Shown in pieces: positions 54,994 through 64,000 of a DNA stretch of 64,000 bases. The notes under the pieces are model-generated. The model had not been told where the DNA came from and searched no databases. It was given only the letters and a program-made list of their open reading frames with translations. Source of the stretch: Endomychus coccineus. Its lineage: Eukaryota > Arthropoda > Insecta > Coleoptera > Endomychidae. Positions within the stretch are counted from its first letter, which is position 1. Every line of letters starts with the position of its first letter. The position numbers and the translations under genes were made by a program. Location: assembly GCA_958510875.1 (NCBI GenBank), contig OY294068.1, positions 28,872,297-28,936,296 of the forward strand, given 5' to 3'.

Positions 54994-55128
54994 GTTAACA
55001 ATTGCTGCTTGGTTTAGGGTGTTGTGGCTTGATAATACTAGTATGGATGTGATATTGTTCCTACTTATGGCTAACATTGCGAATTATTGTCCGTAAGGAT
55101 TTCAATTGCTTCACCGCTGATTTTGCGG

Positions 55129-55510
55129 TTAAGAATTTCTGAAAAGAACCAGCTCTGTTTTTAACCGGTTAACGTTCAAAGAATGGTCTATACACCAACG
55201 TTCGATTATTTTGAGGGCTCTCTGCATTAGATCGCATAGAACCGTCTCAAATCTTCCTATTAGCAGGATGTTTGGGTCACTCGCGTAACTCATAGTATAG
55301 ATTCCCGAATCACTCAGGCATCGCAGGGAGTCGTCGAGTACTATGTTACGTAGTGGTAGTCCACTACTATGGAACAAACACCACCCTATGGACACTTCTA
55401 GGGAGAGTCTACTTGACCAATACTTATGTCTATGACTACTCTTTGTGCAAGCAAGTTTTTTTTTGCCAAACATACCTTCATTTACAATGAATGAACCAAG
55501 AGTGACCATT
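55129..55510 (-). pseudogene. Non-LTR RT palm fragment, family F, changed active site
   Basis: The minus frame 55509-55129 has LPLRNIVLDDSLRCLSDSGI, then YTMSYASDPNILLIGRFET, then a QRALKIIERWCIDHSLNVNR block and LKTELVLF. The catalytic YADD box reads YASD. The order and spacing fit R1/LOA-type RTs. The 5' end of the frame is unrelated. Confidence 0.82.
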
Positions 55511-55989
55511 CATTGGTCAGTGACCTTCAATTCGGTGGGCAACTATGTGCACGATCGATTTGTAGATCTTTCTTGGGTGTAAACATGTTCGTTATTGTGT
55601 GTATCGGGTTCAGGTATGAATGTTACATCTTCATTCTGAGATATATCTGAATTGGTAGACCCCCCTGAATGTGCTTTCCAGGTTAAGCATTGGGATTTCC
55701 AGCCATTGAAGGAGGGCTGGGAAAGTCCTTCCAGTCCTGGGACCTTATAGGGAGAGAAGCTTCTAATGGCCCTCTCAGTGACTTCGAACTTCCTCAGTGA
55801 GCTGACTGGCTACTTCCCAGTTCTCCCTAAATGGAGGCTGAGGTGTAGCTTTGGGCCAACTTGGTTCAGGAGCATCGAATCATCCTGGGAAGTGAGTTAC
55901 TGATAGGATTTCGGTTGCTTCCAGCGAGGTGGCAGTATATTTGTCATCCCCTGTTTGTAGAGAGTCGATTTGTTGTATAAGATCTTTAG

Positions 55990-56330
55990 AGGTTACCTTC
56001 TGCGAATAAGTAGTTTCCACTTCTTCGCAAAAGGTTCACCAGCTTTTGTTTTGCTTGTCTTATTCGTCTTCACCGATGGCTTTGTAGATTGGATGTCCAA
56101 TAAATTTTTTCGAGTGTCTAGTTGCTTTATTAGAGGGCTTCCTGTCTTCAATACTGATGGGGTTGAGTTGGCATGCCACCATGTTGTAGCGGCCCTATCC
56201 TCCTTTCGCCTCATAGGACAGACAGGAATCTTTTATATAACTGAATACCATTCAGATTGTCCGAATTCCTTGTCGGTCTCTACCATTCCTTCTAGTAGGG
56301 GCCTTGCATTTCAGGGATCGTTTTGTTGTT
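55990..56330 (-). other. Possible ORF1 relic of a non-LTR element (weak)
   Basis: The minus frame 56214-55993 (MRRKEDRAATTWWHANSTPS onward) is very basic with a KTNKTSKTK stretch. Upstream text ARPLLEGMVETDKEFGQSEW reads on. Position between two family F pieces suggests ORF1, but no zinc knuckle is present. Confidence 0.3.
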
Positions 56331-56689
56331 AAATACGCTTCCCTTAAGCTGTTGCTCAAGATGGTATTGGAAACAACAATGTGATACCTTTACGACTATT
56401 TCAGGAATTGTTATAGTAGATTAGCATATTTGGAACACAAAACGTCTTAACGGAAAATTCAGCTCCTCAAATCTTCAAAAAAATAATACAAATAGTGATA
56501 TTCAAATTTTCGAGGTATGTAGAGAATAGAAAATAGTGGCAGAACAAAATATGGTTCTCGAAAATAGTTCTTTTTTGGAACACCTGAACTTCAGATTATG
56601 ATCTACAGGTTCCATCCAAATCTTGTCACCAAACTCATAAATTGGAAAATCTCAGGGGTGAGGTGATGGTATTTGCAACAATGTCTAAC

Positions 56690-57850
56690 ATGCAAAAATT
56701 ACTGTTATCATGAAATTGCTCCACCGACTTAGGGGTACTTTCCTGGTTCCTGAAGATATTATGGAAGATATGGATTTTAAAGTTTCATAATTTCTATTCC
56801 TTTCAGGAAGACTTGAAGCTTCTAACTTCAACATTTCGAAAATCGTAAAAAACGAGGGAGTTCTATTGATATAGGTTTGTGAGCGGCTTTTGTTGCCGCA
56901 CCTTTTATAGTCAGGTGGAATATTTCCACCCTCATCAGTGATCAAAATGCGACCGTGGAAGCACTTTTTGTGGACCCCGTGGCAGCACCTAGGATGAGCT
57001 TTCTTAGGTGCTCCGGGATTGATTTGGTCGTCCTGAGCTCTGTTGTTTTCACCACACCACCGAGACGTATGTCAACCTCGGCTTAAAGATGACTTCAAAG
57101 ATCCAAAAATCATGGTATTTGAGCTGAGGCCCCAATTGTGGGCAATAGCCATTCTGTATGACCAGAAGACTGAAGTGAATTTGCGTCATTGTTTCCAATG
57201 AAGTTTATTGTCTAATATGATTCCTAGGTATTCAGCTTGGTTGATGATTTGAATCACCTGACCTGCTATGGTGAAAACCGTTTTGTACTCCCTAGTAAAA
57301 ACTACAATTTCTGTTTCCTTAAGGTTACTATTCAACCCTTTATCACTGCACCTTTTATCCAGTGCAGTCAGGGCTACTTTCCTCAATGCACCATCGACCA
57401 CTATGTTTCAAGCGGTGGGTGAGAGTACTCCACCTTGTGAACATCCCTGTTCCACAGAGCCACTAACCGTGTTGGAAGTTCCTGTTTTTAGCATGTTCTG
57501 GATCCAGATGCTTACTAAGTTAGGAACTTCTTTATCCTGGAGGGCTTCGCAGATACTACATACAAACTCTCCCTTTTCTATCTGATTTCCAATGAGGTAG
57601 ACTGCTGAGTGTAGGGCATATTCCCTCGATTGACCATCTTTATAGGCGTGTTGTTCCGCCCACAGAGGGTGCTCAGTACTTCATCTTCAATGTACCGATC
57701 GATTTGTCTTTCCAGGGTCTTCAACATAAAGGACGTTAGGCAGATAGGTCTAAAATTCTTGGCGTTGGTGTAGCTTTCCTTACCTGTTTTTAGAATGAAG
57801 ACTACTTTAGGCGTGCAACATGCACGAAGGGGCCTACGTCTCCCCCACTC
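56690..57850 (-). pseudogene. Non-LTR reverse transcriptase, family F, internally deleted
   Basis: Minus-strand order: VVFILKTGKESYTNAKNFRP and ICLTSFMLKTLERQIDRYI (finger, about 57820-57710). Then ALHSAVYLIGNQIEKGEFVC, where the catalytic FLDIxGAF block is missing (deletion), then GSVEQGCSQGGVLSPTA. The frame 57401-57186 continues VDGALRKVALTALDKRCSDK, with NLKETEIVVFTREYK and AEYLGIILDNKLHWK. Later TTELRTTKSIPEHLRKLILG (about 57040-56980) is the connection region. The YADD box is also absent between VDGAL and the thumb, so two internal deletions are likely. Confidence 0.85.
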
Positions 57851-59348
57851 CCCTAGGAAGCAGTTGATAAGAGATCATTTTCAAGTTAAGTATAATGGAA
57901 ATTTTGATCTTAGAGAATACGATACATGCATAAGCTGAATTCAAATAAAAATTATTGCGACATTTCACACAATGGTTGGTCAAGCAAGCTGATGTTAGCT
58001 TGCATTTGGGGGAGTTCTTTTTCGGTCAATTTTAAGCGAGTTTCGGTCCGCCATTTGCTAACATAGCTTACTTATAACACATCAAATGATACTTTTACTA
58101 ATATTGTGACAAACAATTAACATATTTAGCGATTAATTTCTTATCAGGCCATTATATTTTATCCGCCGATCCTCCTAAATAACTTCAATTCGAACCAACT
58201 ATAACAAACAAATGATAGAAGTAATATTTTTCATTACATTACTCCTACTAATTTTCAGAAATTTGATTGTAAGTGACGCGTTTGAATGTGAACTAGAAGA
58301 GTTCATTGAAAGGAAAATGTCAAAAGTCGCAAAATTTCTTTAGAAAATAACTATAAGTCTGTACAAAAATGGTTCACATTTACAGGGAAAGCTTACTAAC
58401 GAGGTTTCTTGAAATACATGGTTCAAATCACATGATAATCATGTATTCGTGGAGAAGATTTAATGACTCTCAAAGTGAGAGATTCAGTAATACATCCTGT
58501 TTCGCATTAATAAGAAGTCGGACCGGCAAAATTTGTAAGTAATGCTTTTTCCTAGATTTGTAGATAGGTATATCGAACCACTTCATTCCAAAGTACCGAA
58601 TACAATTTTATTGCTTGTTACATATTAGAACCAATTAGTGAAAGCTGGTTGAGCAATGAAAAAATTGATTGACATACACGTTCACGTAGAACCGGAAGAT
58701 TTTCCACAACTTCTATAATTGATTATAGGAAAACTGAATCGCGAGAACATTCCAGTTATGATTTCACGGTCAATGCTCCGCGTTCATGATCTCATTACTT
58801 GTCATCGTATAATGCAGATAGTTACGTGAAAGTGAAAGGCATCTCTTGAAAGTCAGTCATAATAACTGTAATAAACTAAAGATCCCATTCAAATTTTATG
58901 GTTCATATGTATTGAAGAAAGTATACTAAGTTCGATAGACCGCAAACCATCTATTTGGGAATGATAAATCAATGCCGCAAGTCACACGAGCTCTTGTAAT
59001 CCGAATTAACCAAAATACTGATTTTTCGTAACATCTTTCGGACAGACATTATAGTATTAATGATAAATTATAGTAGGCATTCTTTTCAATGTTTCTTAAT
59101 GTGATTAAACTTTCCACATTTCCACATGCATTTGTTTGTAGAGATTAGCGAAAATTATTTCATAATATTATAATATTGCTTGTCCCTTAAATATCACTTC
59201 GATTATCAAACGAATTTTGATTACGTTTAATGGTGATTATTCTCAAATTTAATCTCACTCTTTCCGAAAACGGTTCGATGGCAGAATTTTTAAGCTTTCC
59301 AACATTCAATCTCTGGCGCTATAAACATAATTTTTTTCTTTTCTAAGC
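57851..59348. other. No recognised gene
   Basis: AT-rich, with nothing recognisable on either strand. Confidence 0.4.
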
Positions 59349-59455
59349 TTTGACTACACGGGAGGAAACCTGTAATATTCGAAGAATGTCGTGCGAGCCA
59401 GCAGTGGAATGTTGGGAGAGAAGATAGGCATTCGAATTTTTCTTGAAGGAGGATA
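59349..59455 (-). mobile_element. Family A 3'-end fragment
   Basis: About 105 bp from the terminal CGTGTAGTCAAA (reverse complement at 59349-59360) inward, including the GAAGAATGTCGTGCGAGCCA block. It stops abruptly at about 59455. Confidence 0.75.
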
Positions 59456-59773
59456 ATTATAGACAGAGATAGATAAATAGATAGGTCTATCATTTTATTC
59501 ATGTTATGTATATATATTTTTAACAGATTTCTTGAATTCTTTCAATGGCAATTCTCTAATGGGTTCGGGCTATTTATTGAAATATTGAAACGCTGAATAT
59601 TTCTCTTATTACGAGTATTGTAATCATGAAAATCTTCACTCAAGGAATACTTATCTCTGCAATTATGTGCATACTTAAGGCATTCGTATATATACAGATT
59701 TGGGAATGTTAGTTAATATACCTAATCCCGTAGATGCTTTACTACAGAAATCCCTATAACCAATACTAGCACC

Positions 59774-60959
59774 TAGTGTTGCCCGAATGCAAAAACAAGA
59801 CGAGACTTCGCCAATCTTGGTCTTGGTCTTGCGCCAATACACCTGGTCTTGGTCTTGGTCTTGGTATTGCGCTCCCAGTCTTGGTCTTGGCCTTGGTCTT
59901 GCAGCAAGAGTCTCGCAAGTCTCGCAATTACCTATTAGTGTTTCTATTTTTCATTTTTATGCTGGCACTATTTACGCAAAGCAATTTGGGATGCTTGGAT
60001 TATTTCGAAAAACTCATCAAATTTGCTTTTAGGTCTTTTAGACCTATAACTCCAACTCTCACTACTCCGACTAGAACTATTTGAATCTTCGTCACTCATG
60101 TCAAATTGTAAACGTGATAATTTTTCCGAGAACAACAAGGATTAGAGTAAAAACAATTATTACATTATACTCGAAGCAAAGCTCAATTGGGAATGACTGG
60201 AATTGGAATAAATACTATTATTTATAGTCCATTCGCTTAGATAGTGTCGCCTTGTACCGCGCCGCCTTGGCACGTGCCGGCTCTCATTAAAGGATGCCGC
60301 CGCAAATCAAAGGATGCCGCATGCGGCATACAGACGCATGACATTGTAGCGCTCTTATACCTACCTTATTATTATAAGTTGGATTCCATATGAGTTTGTA
60401 AGATCTCTTTTTCGGCCTGTAACTTTTGAAATATTAAGAAAATAAACATTTTCTCGGTAACATACTCCATATAATTTTATTACGCTTTATTCTATATAGT
60501 TTATTTTTCGTTTTTATTATTTTCATATTTTTATTAAATTTCATACTATATTTGATATATTATTTTTCATTTATTTATTCGGACTGCGTATATTCCCCCT
60601 TCAACGAAAATGCAGTGATAGTCATTTATATCTGTACTTTACGTCTTCCTATTTTCTGCCTATTTTCTTCTTCAAAATTTTATGTACTAGTATTTTCTTC
60701 CATTTTGTTTCGTTTGTTTTCTATGTGTCAATTTTTTGTATCATTAATTAAGCCTGTCCGCTCCCTGAAACGACACTCAGTCCTAACTGCAAGACGCAAG
60801 AGTCTCGCAGGCTTAGTCTTGTTCTTGCTCAAATCTTGCACGGTCAGTCTTGGTCTTGGTCTTGCTAAAATTACGCGGTCTTGGTCTTGGTCTTGGTCTT
60901 GCCAAAATTCAAGAACAAGACCAAGACTGCAAGACCAAGACCGATTTTGGGCTACACTA
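59774..60959. mobile_element. Non-autonomous hAT element with CTTGGT arrays
   Basis: The ends are TAGTGTTGCCCGAA (59774 on) and the reverse complement of TAGTGTAGCCCAAA (ending 60959). An imperfect 8-bp target duplication CTAGCACC / CTACCAAC (59766-59773, 60960-60967; six of eight match) supports hAT. CTTGGT hexamer arrays lie inside both ends (59818-59920 and 60800-60945), partly inverted at the far right. The interior is AT-rich, with a short transposase-start remnant. Confidence 0.8.
59968..60099 (-). pseudogene. 43-codon Ser-rich ORF, likely hAT transposase N-terminus
   Basis: The minus frame is MSDEDSNSSSRSSESWSYRS, then KRPKSKFDEFFEII and a TAG stop at 59968-59970. Acidic and Ser-rich starts of this sort occur before the BED finger in hAT transposases. 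It is truncated by the stop, and no BED finger or RNase-H-fold core remains. Confidence 0.5.
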
Positions 60960-61079
60960 CTACCAACAATTCTTATCGCTTACCTTTGTAATCTGAAAAT
61001 CTAATTTTTTTAGAACAATTACCCCAAACTAAAATAGCGTAGCGTGACTGTCTTTCAATCAAAGAGAAATATTCAGTCT

Positions 61080-61936
61080 TTATAACACAAGGAGATAACG
61101 AATGAGATAATGTTCTGAATTAAGTTTATCTGCATGAACATTCCAAGTAAGTATATCATCTATATGTACACCTAAAATGTTTGTATATTCATTAAAACTA
61201 TTTGGTCCCTTTAGGGAAAAGAGTATTTTTACCGTTTTGTTCTCATTCATACGAAGACCATTTCCCGAAAACCATTCCACGGCTTTATTCATGCTTATTC
61301 TACTCTGTTCCTCCTTTCCAGAAATTGACGCTGTTACATCATCAACAAATATTACAGTGTGCGTCAATGACAAGTATTCCGGCAAGTCATTAACAAAATT
61401 GAAAATGATAAAGGTTCCAATATGGATCCTTGGGGTACACCAATCATGAGTAATTCATTTTCTGACTATCTGCCATTTATACACACTGCTTGATGACGAT
61501 CTGTTAAAAACGACTTGATAATATTGACGCTTACAATATCAAATTTATATTTCTCAAGTTTTTTGAAAAGTATAGCATAAACAACACAGTCAAATGCCGT
61601 TGTAAGATCTATAAGTAGTGATAGCGAATGTAGACCTTGTTCAAAGCTATCAATAGTTTTATTAATGAATTCAATAATTGCTTCTGATGTATTACGTTCC
61701 TTTCTGTAAACAAATTGTTGGGGCGCAAATAAATTGTTACATTCGAAGTGATCAACAATTTGTATGCTTAATGCCTTTTCCAAAATTTTTGAAAATAACG
61801 GTACTATAGAAATGGGCCTGTAGTTTGTAATTTCATTCATGTCACCAGATTTATACAGAGGTCTTTGATATTTACAAACAGTTTGAGAAAATACCATCCT
61901 TGATATATTTATTGATCGGTGATACAATGTGGTCAA
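61080..61936 (-). pseudogene. Non-LTR reverse transcriptase fragment, family B
   Basis: The minus frame 61936-61466 has YKSGDMNEITNYRPISIVPL, an FSKILEKALSIQIVDHFECN block and FAPQQFVYRKERNTSEAI. It goes on to LLIDLTTAFDCVVYAILFKK (first catalytic Asp) and SFLTDRHQAV. After a stop comes IGVPQGSILEPLSFSIL, then a frame slip to frame 61385-61080 with HTVIFVDDVTASISGKEEQ (catalytic FVDD), NGLRMNENKTVKILF and NILGVHIDDILTWNVH. Catalytic residues survive, but two lesions break the frame. The same family as 34040-34374. Confidence 0.9.
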
Positions 61937-62164
61937 TATTTCTTTTCAATAGTATGAATGAAAGGCCAACGAATTCTTTGGAGCTACTATTTCTGAATCC
62001 CATTATCATTTCTCTGATCTAAATAAATGAAACTGTTGAAAATGAAGAAGAAAAATATGTCAAAAAATTATCTTAAGAGGCTTATCGAGTCTAAATGACT
62101 TCTTGGAATGCATTGAGATATTTTTTGTGCAATTGATAAAAAATAATCAACTTTCTGCTGTTAA

Positions 62165-62335
62165 GTGTGTGATTTTTTAGTGAGAAAGACCTCACTAGGC
62201 AAAAAGTTCCGCAACTTCGCCGTTTGATAGGAAAATGCACTCTGGTAGGAAGAAGTTTGGCAGCTCTCGAACTTAACAATGAAGAAGTGAGCTAGTCTAG
62301 TCCGCCTATGTGGAATCTCTCGAGATGCATCGGCC
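62165..62335 (-). mobile_element. Family A 3'-end fragment
   Basis: The minus frame 62279-62091 has LSSRAAKLLPTRVHFPIKRR, then CGTFCLVRSFSLKNH. Upstream is a RFHIGGLD block shared with other copies (ERFQIGGLDE on 9470-9400). The 3' terminus is lost. Confidence 0.7.
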
Positions 62336-62770
62336 ACACCACGATATAAGACACTTTCTCATACCGGCAACTATACGTCACTATAGCATTGCTTATGGCC
62401 AACATCGTTGACGATGGCAGGCAATGCAAATCGGATAAATAAAAATCTCTCGTTAATGTCTTCACTCTGCTATTCCTCATATTATAAAATTCCATATTTT
62501 TCAATTATGTTTCAAGATTGACCTTCATTCGAAGAATACTGTTCTGAGATTCTAATGCAATATTTTTCTGTTTGAGGACGTCGACTTTCACAGAAAATTC
62601 ATTCCCAAGTTCTCTTATATCATTGAATGCATTAGATTCACCATTCTGATCATTTATTTCACTCTTAATCAACAATTTATCATCATTTATTTCCAGAGTG
62701 TACTTCAGTGGTTTTGCTATTTTCTGCAGGACCTTCTCAGATCCACAATTTCAGCAAATTTGTGACTTAC
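62336..62770 (-). pseudogene. Coiled-coil ORF1-like fragment of a non-LTR element
   Basis: The minus frame from about 62750 is KPLKYTLEINDDKLLIKSEI, then NAFNDIRELGNEFSVKVDVL and KQKNIALESQNSILRMKVNL, then a stop. It continues in frame 62504-62292. Heptad-like Leu/Ile/Val spacing suggests a coiled coil of the type found in ORF1 proteins of insect non-LTR elements. No PHD or knuckle was readable. Confidence 0.4.
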
Positions 62771-63849
62771 TGAACTTGTTCCATCATGTTATTCGTCACT
62801 TTATCTTTCTTGCCTCATTAATATTTACTGCAGACTGGTAATCAGTGGTACATACTTCTCTAGCACTATAAATTTCTTGCGAAGAAATATTATTCATGTA
62901 TCGTGTTGAAAAAACAGAATGAATCAGTGATTGTAGAATATAAAAGTCGTTTATACTTTCCCATTTCACGATATACCCACAGTTAATTAATAACAAAAAA
63001 GATAAGTGCCTATCTATCTCAAGGAGTCGATAAAATTTTTATGTTCCCAGCATCTCTTCCTTTCTTTCCAATTCCATATCTCAATAACATCAGAGGCCGT
63101 GTTTAATTTTATAGCTTTAAATTGTCATTCCAAAATATCTAAACATAAAAATAAACGTAAAACATTTTACAGTTGTTGTTTAAGTATCCCATTTTCCATT
63201 TAACGTTGCGTTATTATGACAAAGTGTTTAAAAGGTACAATGAAATAAGTTAGACGCATTCAGGTAGTCGGGACGTTTAAATTAAGTTCCATTTAAGTAT
63301 GTAGGAAATAAACGAATCGTTATTATCAAAGACAACCTAATATTCTTCATTTATTTGTTCAGCATTTTATGAACTGTATCTTGAAAACGTGCAATCATTA
63401 GTTGGCTCGTAAATTAGCTAGTAGGAGTGTTGGAGTGTCCGATAATAAAATTTAATTTTATTGATATTGTTGCAATTATTTTTAATCACTCTGATTCCTT
63501 ACACACATGAAGTAACTAATCTCCTTTTATATCCGTGTTTGAAGGAATCATAGGAATGTTAACTAAAAGTTACAGTTTCCCAAACAGTAATGTTAATTAC
63601 CGATTGTCACTTTGTTGTACAATCTGTCAACAAACAGAATAACATGATTTGACAGTTATGGTAGGTATAGTCTTTTTTGAAACGGTTATACCGGAAGTGA
63701 CTACTAACTTTCTTATCTTGAATGAAATGCTATCATTTTTGTTAAGCATTTGGGTTGTACGTATAATTTTAGGTTATCTTTCATCAGTACTTTCACTTAA
63801 ATTCAATTATTTCTGAGATGATTTGATTGTTCTGTGTCGTTTGTTTACG
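62771..63849. other. No recognised gene
   Basis: Short frames at 62796-62996 and 63006-63203 have no motif. Confidence 0.4.
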
Positions 63850-64000
63850 CTAAATCTACAAAGACAACTGCACATTTTTACTAAAATCTAGATTATCCGT
63901 AATATCTTCAATTACGTTATACATAGCACCTGAAGAGGTTTTTCTTTTCTGAAAGCCAAATTGATTTATGTTAACTATATTATTTTTTTTTGAAAATGAT
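63850..64000 (-). pseudogene. Non-LTR RT fragment running off the window
   Basis: The minus strand from the window edge is NIVNINQFGFQKRKTSSGAM, then YNVIEDITDNLDF, a frame slip, and VVFVDLA-stop. This corresponds to the RT motif QFGFRK...T..A through FVDLAKAFD, with the first catalytic Asp. The rest lies outside the window. Confidence 0.75.

Noticed and set aside
55970..56332. 120-codon plus-strand ORF with hydrophobic stretches
   Set aside because: It lies antisense to a basic minus-strand frame that fits a non-LTR ORF1 better. Hydrophobicity follows from the antisense of Lys/Arg codons.
59776..60084. 102-codon ORF with Gly/Leu repeats
   Set aside because: It is a translation of the CTTGGT array in a hAT element, not a protein gene.
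1..64000. CRISPR arrays, bacterial operons, prophage or endosymbiont DNA
   Set aside because: Nothing supports a prokaryotic origin. Repeats are of eukaryotic mobile-element types and genes are spliced.
1..64000. tRNA or rRNA genes
   Set aside because: No cloverleaf with A and B boxes and no rRNA text was recognised by eye. A covariance-model scan would be needed to exclude them.

Overview
This is an insect nuclear window of about 64 kb, AT-rich, with no prokaryotic layout, no operons and no tRNA or rRNA gene that I could recognise. Spliced cuticle-type genes, arthropod mobile-element families and a 200-base run of N (21180-21379) point to a draft insect assembly. A beetle is my best guess, but that is only an inference from the style of the repeats and the Val/Pro-rich secreted proteins.

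Host genes are few. (1) At 20836-21179, minus strand, is the last exon of a trypsin-fold serine protease, cut by the assembly gap. (2) At 43476-45858 and 50126-54321, plus strand, are two tandem paralogues for secreted glycine-rich, Val/Pro-rich proteins of cuticle type. Each has a four-codon first exon, a phase-0 intron, a TATA box and a near-identical promoter. A third, 5'-truncated and frameshifted piece of the same gene lies at 54572-54790.

The rest is largely a mobile-element graveyard, with a few young insertions. The youngest is a complete Ty3/gypsy LTR element (34482-38564, minus) with two apparently identical 205-bp LTRs, an ATAA target duplication, a tRNA-Pro-type primer site and one uninterrupted 1138-codon gag-pol frame. 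It has no integrase core and has changed catalytic residues in RT and RNase H, so it looks like a non-autonomous element moved recently by a helper. Other structured elements are a mariner-superfamily element with about 550-600 bp inverted repeats (40945-42882), a non-autonomous hAT element with CTTGGT hexamer arrays at both ends (59774-60959), a 957-bp TIR element of unknown family inserted into a non-LTR copy (27047-28003), a head-to-head LTR palindrome beside a dead gypsy pol (28538-30150), two Penelope-like fragments with GIY-YIG remnants, and Harbinger fragments.

Non-LTR retrotransposon debris forms at least six families (called A to F here). Family A has nine loci and a conserved 3' end with a small stem-loop. 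Family E has an RNase H domain, a C-terminal zinc knuckle and, in its best copy, a TTGA-repeat tail. Both large introns of the cuticle-type genes carry such insertions, and none is shared between the paralogues, so they arrived after the duplication.

Frames were read by eye and no alignments or searches were run. Boundaries of degraded elements are approximate, usually to within some tens of bases.
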